Assembly: GCF_018614205.1 (NCBI RefSeq)
Contig: NZ_JAGGOS010000123.1
Location: 1 to 37,947, forward strand
Origin: Streptomyces sp. ISL-36
GTDB taxonomy: Bacteria; Actinomycetota; Actinomycetes; Streptomycetales; Streptomycetaceae
Direction of reading: 5' to 3'
Length of the DNA stretch: 37,947 bases
Shown: positions 15,758-25,746 of the stretch, one piece after another
Layout of the letters: each line of letters starts with the position of its first letter
How positions within the stretch are numbered: position 1 is the stretch's first letter
Notes under the pieces: model-generated
The model's input: the letters and a program-made list of their open reading frames with translations, nothing else
Told to the model about the DNA's origin: nothing
Database searches by the model: none
Position numbers and translations under genes: made by a program

Positions 15758-16801
15758 ATGGCACCCTACGACAGGCTCCGCACGGACGGCGCCACGCCGC
15801 CGCTGGAGACCGGCACGTGGTGGTACGCCGCCGTCGCCGGCGAAGCTCCCGACTCGTTCAGCGCCCGGGTACGCAGGCGGATGCGGCGCGCCTGCCTCGG
15901 CTCGATACTCCTGCTCGCGGTCGTCTACGCCGGTCTCGTCCTGACCGCGACCGGCCAGCGCTGGGAGAACGCCGTCCCGGCGGGGTGGCTGACCGACGAG
16001 ACGCCGGCCGCCGCCTACGGGGCGAACCCCACCCTGCAGCACCTCACCGTCTACTCGCTCGCCGGCGGTCTGCTGGCGCTCACCGTCATCGGCATCCTGC
16101 GCCGTCGATTCGCGCTCACACTCGCGGCGCTGGGCGCGGTCGGCGTCTCCCTCTTCCTCGCCGAACTGCTCCAACGCCACTTCCTGGTCCGCCCGGACCT
16201 GGTCGGCGCGCCCCCGGACCTCACGCGGAACAGCTTCCCGAGCGGACACACCACGATCGCCATGAGCGTGATGTTCGGTCTCGTCCTGGTGGTCCCCTAC
16301 CGGATGCGCGGCCTCGCCGTGGGCCTGTGCGCCCTGTGGGCGACGGCCGTCGGCGCGTACACCATGGCCGCCGGATGGCACCGCCCCAGCGACACCATAG
16401 GCGCCGACCTCCTGCTCCTCGCCGTGGCCTGCGGGCTCCTCGCGCTGCTCGCCCGCCGAGGCCGGCTGGGTCCCGCGCACAGGCGCCGCTTCCCGTTCCG
16501 CACGCTCTTCGTGATCATCCCACTGACCCTCGCCGCCCTGGGCGGCCTCGGCGCCGGGCTCCTCCTGCTCGTCGACTCCGTGTTCGTCCTGCCGCCCGGC
16601 GTCCGCTCCCTCCCGCACGACCCCTACCGGTCGGGACAGGCCCTCGCCGCCGGGGCGAGTGCCGCGGCCACGCTCCTCCTGCTGGGTCTGCTGCGCCATG
16701 TCGACCTCGACGCCAGACCCGCTCCGCACCGGGTGACGGGATCCGTCGTGTCCGAGGAGCCAGGGCCCTTTCCCCCCGACCCCGATCACGAGATATCTTG
16801 A
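15758..16801 (+). CDS. PAP2-family membrane phosphatase
   Basis: Integral membrane protein of 347 residues with a type 2 phosphatidic acid phosphatase (PAP2) core. The phosphatase signature is visible as SFPSGHTT (the Ser-Gly-His motif) and GWHRPSD (the His motif), both facing the outer side in known members. Membrane helices flank these (LGSILLLAVVYAGLVLTA, LTVYSLAGGLLALTVIGIL, VMFGLVLVV, LLLLAVACGLLALLA and two more). Substrates in this family include phosphatidate, undecaprenyl diphosphate and phosphatidylglycerol phosphate; none can be chosen here. ATG 15758 is used because the cytoplasmic N-terminus and first helix are complete from it. It ends 45 bp before icd, so co-transcription is possible but they are functionally unrelated. 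Confidence 0.88.
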   Translation: MAPYDRLRTDGATPPLETGTWWYAAVAGEAPDSFSARVRRRMRRACLGSILLLAVVYAGLVLTATGQRWENAVPAGWLTDETPAAAYGANPTLQHLTVYSLAGGLLALTVIGILRRRFALTLAALGAVGVSLFLAELLQRHFLVRPDLVGAPPDLTRNSFPSGHTTIAMSVMFGLVLVVPYRMRGLAVGLCALWATAVGAYTMAAGWHRPSDTIGADLLLLAVACGLLALLARRGRLGPAHRRRFPFRTLFVIIPLTLAALGGLGAGLLLLVDSVFVLPPGVRSLPHDPYRSGQALAAGASAAATLLLLGLLRHVDLDARPAPHRVTGSVVSEEPGPFPPDPDHEIS

Positions 16802-16808
16802 TGTCGAG
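16797..16808. promoter_or_regulatory. Imperfect palindrome CTTGATGTCGAG before icd
   Basis: CTTGATGTCGAG is a 12-bp imperfect palindrome centred 44 bp upstream of the icd start, and it overlaps the PAP2 stop codon. CTTGAYRTCRAG-like palindromes would be a plausible site for a metabolic regulator, but no regulator can be assigned. Confidence 0.3.
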
Positions 16809-16846
16809 CAATCTCGCAGACGCAGACGTGGAGCGGAGCACACCCG

Positions 16847-19069
<2,223 letters not shown>

Positions 19070-19107
19070 TCGCGGCACATCCTCGCCCCGTCGTGGCGTG
19101 GCAGCCC

Positions 19108-19143
19108 ACCGCCCCGGCCGGACCTCTGTCCGGCCGGGGCGGT
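19108..19143 (+). terminator. Strong hairpin terminator after icd
   Basis: Perfect 16-bp stem (19108-19123 with 19128-19143; core CCGCCCCGGCCGGAC) and a 4-nt CTCT loop, 38 bp after the icd stop codon. There is no long U-tract, as is typical of streptomycete terminators. Confidence 0.9.
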
Positions 19144-19186
19144 CCTGTCGGTGGCGGATGTGGCATCCGGGTGTGAATCTGGATGG

Positions 19187-19522
19187 ATGAGCTGGGCATC
19201 ATGGACGACCGCCGGGGTCTACACCGGGCGTGGTGGGGTGCTCACCGACGAAGTCGGTGCGGTCACGGGCGACCTGACCGTGCACACCACCTGGGCAGAT
19301 GACGAGGCACGAGTGGCCGTGCAGTACAGCGGCGCGTCCGACTGGTTCACGATGTCGGGCAGTCCCGTTCCGTGCGCCTCCGAGAAGGAGAGCCGAGATC
19401 TCCACGAGGCGGTCGTCGAGGCCGTACGTGCGGGGAACGCGGCCACCGTGCCGTACGTGTCCCCGGCGTCTGCACAGAGCCGATCGGCACCGACTCCCCC
19501 TGCACAGAGCCCGCCGGCGTAG
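19187..19522 (+). CDS. Small conserved-looking hypothetical protein
   Basis: Protein of 111 residues that I do not recognise. Residues 1-85 are a compact, mixed hydrophobic/polar sequence (MSWASWTTAGVYTGRGGVL..., with a DLTVHTTWADDEARVAVQYSGASDWFTMSG core) that looks folded and soluble. The last 25 residues are Ser/Ala/Pro-rich and probably disordered. No signal peptide or membrane segment is seen. The start at ATG 19187 is supported by a possible leaderless arrangement: GAATCT at 19175-19180 followed by 6 nt, with no Shine-Dalgarno sequence. It lies 100 bp before the sigma-CAP gene in the same direction, so shared regulation is possible. Confidence 0.6.
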   Translation: MSWASWTTAGVYTGRGGVLTDEVGAVTGDLTVHTTWADDEARVAVQYSGASDWFTMSGSPVPCASEKESRDLHEAVVEAVRAGNAATVPYVSPASAQSRSAPTPPAQSPPA

Positions 19523-19622
19523 GATCCGCCCGCGAAAAGTCGTCGCGAACCGTTATCCCACCCGCTCCCAGGGGTCTCCTCATGACGGGCACGGACAGAC
19601 CCAGGGACGAGGGAGCAGGTAC

Positions 19623-21440
19623 ATGCAGAGCGACGAGCGCGCCACGGCGGCACTGGTCGACGCGGCCGCGGCGGGAGACGCGTACGCCGGGGATCAGCTG
19701 ATACGCGCGTACCTCCCGCTCGTCTACAACATCGTCGGCCGGGCGCTCGACGGCCACGCCGATGTCGACGACGTCGTGCAGGAGACGATGTTCCGCGCCC
19801 TCGACGGGCTGCCCGGGCTGCGCGACCCGGCCCGCTTCAGGTCCTGGCTGGTGGCCATCGCGATGAACCAGATCCGCCGGCGATGGCGCGAGCGCCAGGC
19901 GGGCCCGCTGCCCGGTCTCGACCGGGCGGCCGAACTCCCAGATCCCGGCGGCGACTTCGTCGACCTCACCATCCTGCGCCTCGGACTGTCCGGCCAGCGC
20001 CGCGAGGTCGCCGAGGCGACCCGCTGGCTCGACGAGAGCGACCGCGAACTCCTCGCCCTGTGGTGGCTGGAGGCGAGTGGTGAGCTGACCCGCGCGGAAC
20101 TGGCCGACGCGCTGGCCGTCCCGCCCGCCCACGCGGCGGTCCGCGTGCAGCGGATGAAGGAACGGCTGGAGACCGCCCGGGCCGTGGTCCGGGCCCTCGC
20201 CGCACGGCCGCCCTGTCCCGAGCTGGCCCGCGTGACCACCGGCTGGGACGGACGCCCCGCACCGCTCTGGCGCAAGCGCGTCGCCCGCCACCTGTCCGGC
20301 TGCGGCGCCTGCGACCGCGCCCGCTCGGGTCTCGCCCCCGCCGAGGGGCTCCTGGTCGGCCTCGGCCTGGTGGCACCCCTGCTGGGGTGGGGCATCGGCG
20401 GCTGGAGCACGGGCGGCACGGCGCTCCCCGGCCTCCAGTCGGTCGCCTGGGCGGGACCAGAACCAGGAACAGGACCAGGACCAGGAACTGGACCAGGACC
20501 GGGGCCGGCCCCCGGCGCCGTACCGCCGTCCGGTCCGGCACCGAACGCCGACCCGAACCTCCTCCAGGAGACCGGCTCGTGGCCGTGGAGCGAGGCCGAG
20601 CCGGTTCCGTCGGCGGAGCCCGGCCGGGCCCCGTCCTCCACCGGCCGGGACGCGGCACCGGAACCGTCCTCCACCGGCTGGGACGCGGCACCGGACCCGT
20701 CCCTCACCGGCCGGGACGCGGCATCGGCGCGCTCCGACGCGACGGGCGGATCGCCCTCCGGGCCGGGCGGCCCCGGACCGCACGGCCGGGGTCGGGGCCG
20801 GGGTGATGGCTCCGTCCGACGGGCCTGCGTCGCCGGGGTGGTGGCGCTCGGCGCCCTGGGGGGCCTCATCCTTCTCGTACCGACCCCACCGGAGGCCCGG
20901 CGGCACGAGCCCGGCACACCCGTGGCCGCGCCGCCTCCGCCGCCGAGCCGCGCGGTGGAGCCGACCCCGGCGCCCCGACCGAGCAGCACGACGCCCGCAC
21001 CCACCCCCACGGCGACGACGCCCACCACCGCGACCCAGGCCCCGGCCCCTACACCGGCCCTCGACGAGAGGGTGACCGAGCTGGTCAACCGGCGCCGTGC
21101 CGAGGCGGGTTGCGCGCCGCTCCGCACAGATCCACGGCTCACCACGGCCGCCCGCGCCTTCGCCCGGGACATGGTCCGGCGCGGCTACTACGACCACCGC
21201 AGCCCCGAGGGCCGATACGCGGACGCGCGGATCTCGGCGGCCGGGTACTCCTGGAGTGCATGGGCCGAGAACCTGGCACGCGGCGCGGACGAGCCGGCCG
21301 CCGTCGTCGAGGGCTGGATGGACGGCGCCCTGCACGAGGAGAACATGCTGGACTGTCGGTACCGGGACACCGGCGTGGCCGCCGTGCCCGGGCCCGACGG
21401 CACGGTGTGGGTGCAGAAGCTGGCGACGCCCGCCTCCTGA
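19623..21440 (+). CDS. ECF-type sigma factor fused to membrane anchor and extracellular CAP domain
   Basis: Single 605-residue polypeptide with an unusual architecture. Residues 25-95 match sigma-70 region 2 (DVDDVVQETMFRAL, then RFRSWLVAIAMNQIRRRWRE). Residues 130-190 match region 4 (SDRELLALWWLE and a helix-turn-helix ADALAVPPAHAAVRVQRMKERL). A short HLSGCGAC motif (His223, Cys227, Cys230) resembles the zinc-binding HxxxCxxC of anti-sigma factors. A Gly/Pro linker of about 160 residues follows, then Arg-Arg and one clear membrane segment (401-419), a Pro/Thr stalk, and a CAP/SCP domain (480-600) with His525, His571 and a likely disulfide Cys497-Cys578. The expected topology is sigma inside, CAP outside. 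A weaker hydrophobic stretch at 242-258 makes this uncertain. ATG 19623 has GAGGGAGC upstream. Sigma release by regulated proteolysis is a hypothesis. Confidence 0.88.
   Translation: MQSDERATAALVDAAAAGDAYAGDQLIRAYLPLVYNIVGRALDGHADVDDVVQETMFRALDGLPGLRDPARFRSWLVAIAMNQIRRRWRERQAGPLPGLDRAAELPDPGGDFVDLTILRLGLSGQRREVAEATRWLDESDRELLALWWLEASGELTRAELADALAVPPAHAAVRVQRMKERLETARAVVRALAARPPCPELARVTTGWDGRPAPLWRKRVARHLSGCGACDRARSGLAPAEGLLVGLGLVAPLLGWGIGGWSTGGTALPGLQSVAWAGPEPGTGPGPGTGPGPGPAPGAVPPSGPAPNADPNLLQETGSWPWSEAEPVPSAEPGRAPSSTGRDAAPEPSSTGWDAAPDPSLTGRDAASARSDATGGSPSGPGGPGPHGRGRGRGDGSVRRACVAGVVALGALGGLILLVPTPPEARRHEPGTPVAAPPPPPSRAVEPTPAPRPSSTTPAPTPTATTPTTATQAPAPTPALDERVTELVNRRRAEAGCAPLRTDPRLTTAARAFARDMVRRGYYDHRSPEGRYADARISAAGYSWSAWAENLARGADEPAAVVEGWMDGALHEENMLDCRYRDTGVAAVPGPDGTVWVQKLATPAS
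20457..20501 (+). repeat. Hexanucleotide repeat in the sigma-CAP linker
   Basis: A run of near-perfect CCAGGA units encodes alternating Pro-Gly/Thr-Gly residues (about 279-293). Units of 6 bp keep the frame, so slippage would change only linker length. Confidence 0.75.
20631..20729 (+). repeat. 33-bp in-frame tandem repeat in the sigma-CAP linker
   Basis: Three 33-bp copies (20631-20663, 20664-20696, 20697-20729) encode PSSTGRDAAPE, PSSTGWDAAPD and PSLTGRDAASA. The linker between the cytoplasmic motif and the membrane helix has thus grown by duplication. Confidence 0.85.
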
Positions 21441-21469
21441 ACCCACACCGCCGAGCGGGCGCGGGTAGA

Positions 21470-22384
21470 TCAGCGCTTGGCACCGAAGTCCTGAACCCAC
21501 CAAGGGCCGTTGGAGGAGAGTGACACCCCGACGCCGATGTGCTTGAACGCGCAGTTGAGGATGTTGCGCCGGTGGCCTTCACTGTTCATCCAGTCCTTCA
21601 TCGCCTGCTTCGGGGTCTTCGGCCCGCGATGGATGTTCTCGGCCCAGGTGGACCAGCGATAGCCGGCGGCCGTGATCCGGTCGCCCCCGTCCCGCCCCTC
21701 CGGGGTGTCGTGCGCGTAGTAGTCGCGGTCGGCCATGTCGTTCGCGTGGCCCTGCGCCGCCTTCCGCAGCCTGCTGTCCGAACGCAGCGGGCGGCACCCC
21801 GCCTTCTTGCGCTCGGAGTTGGCGAGCGAGACGATCTGCTCGACGAACCCGGCCGCCTTGCCGACGGTGGAGGCGCCACGCGGTGGGACCCCCTGCCTGT
21901 CGGGAGCGGCCGACCGCGGCGGGACTGCCTTCTGCGAGGCCGGCGCCGGGCGGGCGGAAACGGACACGGACACCCAGGGGACGGTGAGGGCGGAGAGGGC
22001 GGCAGGTGGGCTCGGGGCGGTGGGCGGGGTGGGCAGGGGCGCCAAGGGCGTGCCCTTCCCGGCGATGGCCCGCCCGGCCGCTGGGACCGGCGAGGTTCCG
22101 CCGGAGAACGGCGCCACGTTCGCCCGGTCGGCCACGATCGTCCCGGCGGCCTCGTCCGGACGGGTGATTTGGCCGGCCGTGCGGCCGCTGCCCACAGACG
22201 CCACAAAGGCCACATAGGCCCCGGTGGCCACGGTGAGGACCGCCGCCGCCGTGCCCGCCGCGATCACGGCGGTACGGAAGGACGGCACCCGGCGCGCGTG
22301 CCGTCCCGCGCCCCCTCGTCTGCGGCGTCGACCACAGCCGTTCACCCGCTCGTCGTAGGGGCTGGGGTCGTCGTGGTGCTGCAT
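21470..22384 (-). CDS. Membrane-anchored CAP/SCP-domain protein
   Basis: Extracytoplasmic protein of 304 residues. Residues 1-35 are polar and Arg-rich (cytoplasmic), 36-62 form one membrane segment (FRTAVIAAGTAAAVLTVATGAYVAFV), 63-178 are a Pro/Ala/Ser-rich stalk, and 180-302 are a CAP domain with His225 (YYAH), WAEN (247-250), the signature GHRRNILNC (270-278, His271) and WWVQDFG. Cys197 and Cys278 probably pair. The CAP domain is closely similar to that of the sigma fusion encoded convergently 29 bp away, sharing both cysteines and histidines. Bacterial CAP proteins (YkwD-like) are secreted or wall-associated but mostly of unknown activity. ATG 22384 has GGAG upstream. Confidence 0.9.
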   Translation of the reverse strand: MQHHDDPSPYDERVNGCGRRRRRGGAGRHARRVPSFRTAVIAAGTAAAVLTVATGAYVAFVASVGSGRTAGQITRPDEAAGTIVADRANVAPFSGGTSPVPAAGRAIAGKGTPLAPLPTPPTAPSPPAALSALTVPWVSVSVSARPAPASQKAVPPRSAAPDRQGVPPRGASTVGKAAGFVEQIVSLANSERKKAGCRPLRSDSRLRKAAQGHANDMADRDYYAHDTPEGRDGGDRITAAGYRWSTWAENIHRGPKTPKQAMKDWMNSEGHRRNILNCAFKHIGVGVSLSSNGPWWVQDFGAKR

Positions 22385-22595
22385 GGACTCCGCCTCTCTT
22401 CTCCGAGACCGCCGGACGGCCCGGCACAGGGGAGAGCCGCTGGGGCGGCGGACGTAACACTTTCCGGACCCGGCGACTCCGACACACCGAGTCAACCCGC
22501 CGCGTCAACCGCGCGCGAGCCGACGGCGTCCAGCCCGCCGCTCCGGACGACGACGCCTGCCGCTCCGGACGACGACCCCCGCCCGCGCCCCCGCG

Positions 22596-23474
22596 TCAGC
22601 CCTGCGGCACCACGGCGACCGGGCACGGCGCCAGATGGAGCGCCGCGTGGGCCACCGACCCGATCCGGGGACCGATCGCCCCACGCCGTGCACGCCGCCC
22701 GACCACCAGCAGCTGCGCGCCGCCGGAGACGGAGAGCAGGACCTGCCCCGCGCTCCCCATCTCCACATGCTCGTCGACCCGGACCTCGGGAAACCGCTCC
22801 CGCCAGGGAGCCAGGGCGTCACGCAGCGCCTTCTCCTCGTACGGGACGAGCCCGCCGGCCTCGTCGACCGGAGCCATCGCCACTTGGCCGTAGGCGTACA
22901 GCGGCGGCAGGCTCCAGGCCCGTACCGCCCGGACGGACGCCCCCCGCGCCGCCGCTGTCTCGAAGGCGAAGCGCAGCGCGGGCTCGCTGTCCTCCGCCCC
23001 GCCCAGCTGGCCGACGACGATCTCCCCTCCCGCCGGGTCCGGTCGGCCAGCCTCGCCGTCCCGTGAACGCACCGCCACCACCGGCCGGGTGGCGGCCGCG
23101 ATGATCTGCTGTCCGTACGAGCCGAGCAGGAAGCCGGCCACCGCGCCGTACCCGCGCGAGCCGATGACGAGCATCTCCGCCCGCTCCTCGGTGCTCAGCA
23201 GTGCGGTTACCGGCGTGTCCGTCAGCACCTCCCCGGTGAGCGCGAGACCGGGGTACCGCTCGGCGAGCGCGGAGGAGGCCTCGCGCAGCACTGTGTCGGC
23301 CACCTGTCCCTGGCTCTCCCGGTCCTGTTCCAGGGGGATTTCGATCGGCTCCCAGCGCCAGGCGTGCACCAGCCGCAGGGGCAGTCGCCGGTGTCGTGCC
23401 TCGCGGGCGGCCCAGTCGGCCGCGGCGAGACTCTCGGGGGAACCGTCGACTCCGGCGACGATCTCACGGCCCAT
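22596..23474 (-). CDS. Tandem-domain universal stress protein
   Basis: Cytoplasmic protein of 292 residues made of two Usp domains (about 1-142 and 150-290). The first holds the ATP-binding loop GSRGYGAVAGFLLGS (GxxGx9GS form); the second has a degenerate GRRARRGAIGPRIGS version in which the second Gly is Ala. The first also begins with IVAGVDGSPESLAAADWA, the typical nucleotide-binding start. In actinobacteria such tandem Usps are often under dormancy or hypoxia regulators. The start ATG 23474 follows GAGGGAGA. The upstream region contains a 5'-UTR hairpin, a GGGAC-N4-GTCCC palindrome and a possible SigB-type -10 element. Confidence 0.92.
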   Translation of the reverse strand: MGREIVAGVDGSPESLAAADWAAREARHRRLPLRLVHAWRWEPIEIPLEQDRESQGQVADTVLREASSALAERYPGLALTGEVLTDTPVTALLSTEERAEMLVIGSRGYGAVAGFLLGSYGQQIIAAATRPVVAVRSRDGEAGRPDPAGGEIVVGQLGGAEDSEPALRFAFETAAARGASVRAVRAWSLPPLYAYGQVAMAPVDEAGGLVPYEEKALRDALAPWRERFPEVRVDEHVEMGSAGQVLLSVSGGAQLLVVGRRARRGAIGPRIGSVAHAALHLAPCPVAVVPQG

Positions 23475-23500
23475 CAGACTGTCTCCCTCACCTCTGTGTC

Positions 23501-23521
23501 GGGCCGGCTCTCGGCCGGCCC
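23501..23521 (-). promoter_or_regulatory. 5'-UTR hairpin upstream of the stress protein gene
   Basis: GGGCCGGC-TCTCG-GCCGGCCC gives a perfect 8-bp GC-only stem with a 5-nt loop, beginning 26 bp before the start codon. It could affect translation or mRNA decay; no function is known. Confidence 0.4.
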
Positions 23522-23561
23522 CTCCGCCCTCCAGCTTGGTCTCCCGTGCCGTCCGACGAGA

Positions 23562-23575
23562 GGGACGTTCGTCCC
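23562..23575. promoter_or_regulatory. GGGAC-N4-GTCCC palindrome (DevR/DosR-box-like)
   Basis: GGGACGTTCGTCCC is a perfect palindrome with the half-sites and spacing of the mycobacterial DosR box core. It lies 88 bp upstream of the universal stress protein gene, a typical member of DosR-type regulons. Whether a Streptomyces DevR/OsdR protein binds it is untested. Confidence 0.4.
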
Positions 23576-23744
23576 GACATGCCGGTACCCCGGCCCTCGT
23601 TCTTCGCACCCCCTCACCCCGAAGAGTGGATCATGAGCGCCACTGGGCTCAGCGCGGGCGCATGGCGAGGCATCTGCGGAGGGGCCCGCCGGGACCCTGG
23701 GGCCGACGGTTCGCCGGAAGACGACGAGAGGCGAGTAGATCCAC

Positions 23745-25730
23745 ATGTCCCCCTTCAGTTCCGTACCACGACCGGTCCCACCCCGGCGCGCCGCGCTCGC
23801 CGCTGCGGCCGCGACGGCGCTCGTCGTGGCTCTGCCCGGCCGGGCGATGGCCGCCCCCGGTGACCTCGATCCGGGCTTCGGTGACGCCGGCCGGGTGGTC
23901 AGCGACCTCGGCGGCTACGAGCAGGCGCAGGCGGTGGCCGTGCAGCCGGACGGCCGGATCGTGGCCGTCGGTGGCATCGACCTGAACGGGGGTGACTTCG
24001 CGCTGGCCCGCTACCTCCCCGACGGCAGCCTCGATGCGGGCTTCGGCGACGGCGGCCGGGTCTTCACGGACATCGACGGCGGCGCCGACGTGGCGCAGGG
24101 AGTCGCCCTCCAGTCGGACGGAGCGATCGTGGTCGTCGGCACCAGTGAGTCGACGACCGTCGGAGGGTTCTACGTCACCGTGGCCCGCTACCACCCGGAC
24201 GGCACCCCCGACCTCGCCTTCGGCGACAACGGACGGGCCGTCACGGACTTCGGCAGCGGCGGCGCCGACGACGGCGCCGCCGTCGCGATCCAGCCGGACG
24301 GCCTGATCGTCGTCGCCGGCCAGAGCGCCGGTGACTTCGCGCTGGCCCGCTACAACCCCGACGGCAGCCTCGACAACGGGTTCGGCGGGGACGGACTGGT
24401 GACCACCGACTTCGCCGGCGGCGCCGACGCCGCCCGGTCGCTCGCGGTGCGGACCGACGGCCGGATCGTGGCCGCCGGCCACCACGGCGCGGGCCCGGCC
24501 TACGACTTCGCCGTGGCCCGGTACAACCCGGACGGCGGCCTGGACACCACGTTCAGCGCGGACGGGCGGGCGACGGTCGACTTCGGGGCCGACGACATGG
24601 GCCATGCCGTCGCACTGCACACGGACGGCAGGGTCGTCGTCGCGGGTGGTTCGGGCAACGACTTCGCGGTCGCCCGGCTCCTGGCCGACGGCAACCCCGA
24701 CGCCTCCTTCAGCGGTGACGGCAGGACGACCACCGACTTCGACGGCGGGTCCGAACTGGCCCGCGCGGTGGTGCTCCAGCCGGACGGCCGGATCGTGGCG
24801 GCCGGACGCAGGGGCGGCGACTTCGCGCTGGCCCGCTACCAGACCGACGGCAGCCTCGACATCGGCTTCAGCGGCGACGGCAGGACGGTCACCGATTTCG
24901 CCGGCGGCTTCGAGGAGGCGTACGGGGTGGCACTGCAGAGCGACGGACGGATCGTCGCCGCGGGTTACCGCGACGGCGACTTCGCGCTCGCACGGTACGA
25001 GGGAGGCGGCGGGGCGCCGCTGCCGACCGGGGTGGACCTCAGGGTGACGAAGACGGGCCCGACCTCGGTCGTGCTCGGCAACCGGGCCACCTACACCGTG
25101 ACGGTGACGAACACCAGCACGACGGCTTCCGCCACCGGAGTGACGCTCACCGACACCCGCACCGGGGCCGCCACCCTGGTCTCGGCCACACCGGGGCAGG
25201 GCAGTTGCTCCCTCGCCTCGGGGACGGCCACCTGCGCCCTGGGCACGCTCGCGCCCGGCGCGGCCGTCACCGTGAGTGTCGTGGTCGAGCCCACCGCCGC
25301 CGGCACCCTCCGCAACACCGCGACGGTCTCGGCGACCCAGACCGATCCGGTTCAGGCGAACAACACCGCCACCGCGACCACCACCGTCGCCAACTCGCGC
25401 GGCTGCACCGTCATCGGGACGAGCGGCAACGACCGGCTCTACGGCACCGCGGCCAACGACGTGATCTGCGGTCTGGGCGGCAACGACACCATCACCCCCG
25501 GAAACGGCGACGACACCGTCTACGGCGGCCACGGCGACGACACGATCGACGGTGGCAATCAGAACGACCGGCTCTTCGGCGAGGCGGGCACCGACACGCT
25601 GTACGGGGCGTACGGGAACGACACCCTCAACACCGTGGACGGCGTCTCGGGCAACGACGGCGCCCACGGCGGTCCGGGCACGGACTCCTGCTCCACCGAC
25701 CCGGGGGACAACCGCTCCGGCTGCCCCTGA
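23745..25730 (+). CDS. Secreted delta-60 / DUF11 / RTX-repeat protein
   Basis: Secreted protein of 661 residues. A signal peptide spans about 1-36 (PPRRAALAAAAATALVVALP, cleavage near AMA-AP). Residues 37-425 hold seven delta-60 repeats of about 50 residues, each of the form LD.GFG..GRV..D...... A.AVALQ.DGRIV.AG....DFALARY.PDGS, probably a beta-propeller. Residues 428-535 form a DUF11/isopeptide-type Ig-like domain (VDLRVTKTGPTSVVLGNRATY). Residues about 555-635 are RTX calcium-binding nonapeptides (GGNDTITPGNGDD and similar). Four cysteines occur in the last third. Such proteins are surface or matrix proteins of unknown role. No type I secretion genes are adjacent, so export is by Sec or Tat. 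It is divergent from the stress protein and convergent with the flavoprotein gene. Confidence 0.88.
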   Translation: MSPFSSVPRPVPPRRAALAAAAATALVVALPGRAMAAPGDLDPGFGDAGRVVSDLGGYEQAQAVAVQPDGRIVAVGGIDLNGGDFALARYLPDGSLDAGFGDGGRVFTDIDGGADVAQGVALQSDGAIVVVGTSESTTVGGFYVTVARYHPDGTPDLAFGDNGRAVTDFGSGGADDGAAVAIQPDGLIVVAGQSAGDFALARYNPDGSLDNGFGGDGLVTTDFAGGADAARSLAVRTDGRIVAAGHHGAGPAYDFAVARYNPDGGLDTTFSADGRATVDFGADDMGHAVALHTDGRVVVAGGSGNDFAVARLLADGNPDASFSGDGRTTTDFDGGSELARAVVLQPDGRIVAAGRRGGDFALARYQTDGSLDIGFSGDGRTVTDFAGGFEEAYGVALQSDGRIVAAGYRDGDFALARYEGGGGAPLPTGVDLRVTKTGPTSVVLGNRATYTVTVTNTSTTASATGVTLTDTRTGAATLVSATPGQGSCSLASGTATCALGTLAPGAAVTVSVVVEPTAAGTLRNTATVSATQTDPVQANNTATATTTVANSRGCTVIGTSGNDRLYGTAANDVICGLGGNDTITPGNGDDTVYGGHGDDTIDGGNQNDRLFGEAGTDTLYGAYGNDTLNTVDGVSGNDGAHGGPGTDSCSTDPGDNRSGCP

Positions 25731-25746
25731 CGGATCCGCCGGTGAA

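Noticed and set aside
20281..21440. Sigma and CAP parts as two separate genes
   Set aside because: No stop codon, no internal ribosome-binding site with signal peptide before the CAP part, and the membrane helix lacks its own N-terminal start; a sequencing error remains possible but is not indicated.
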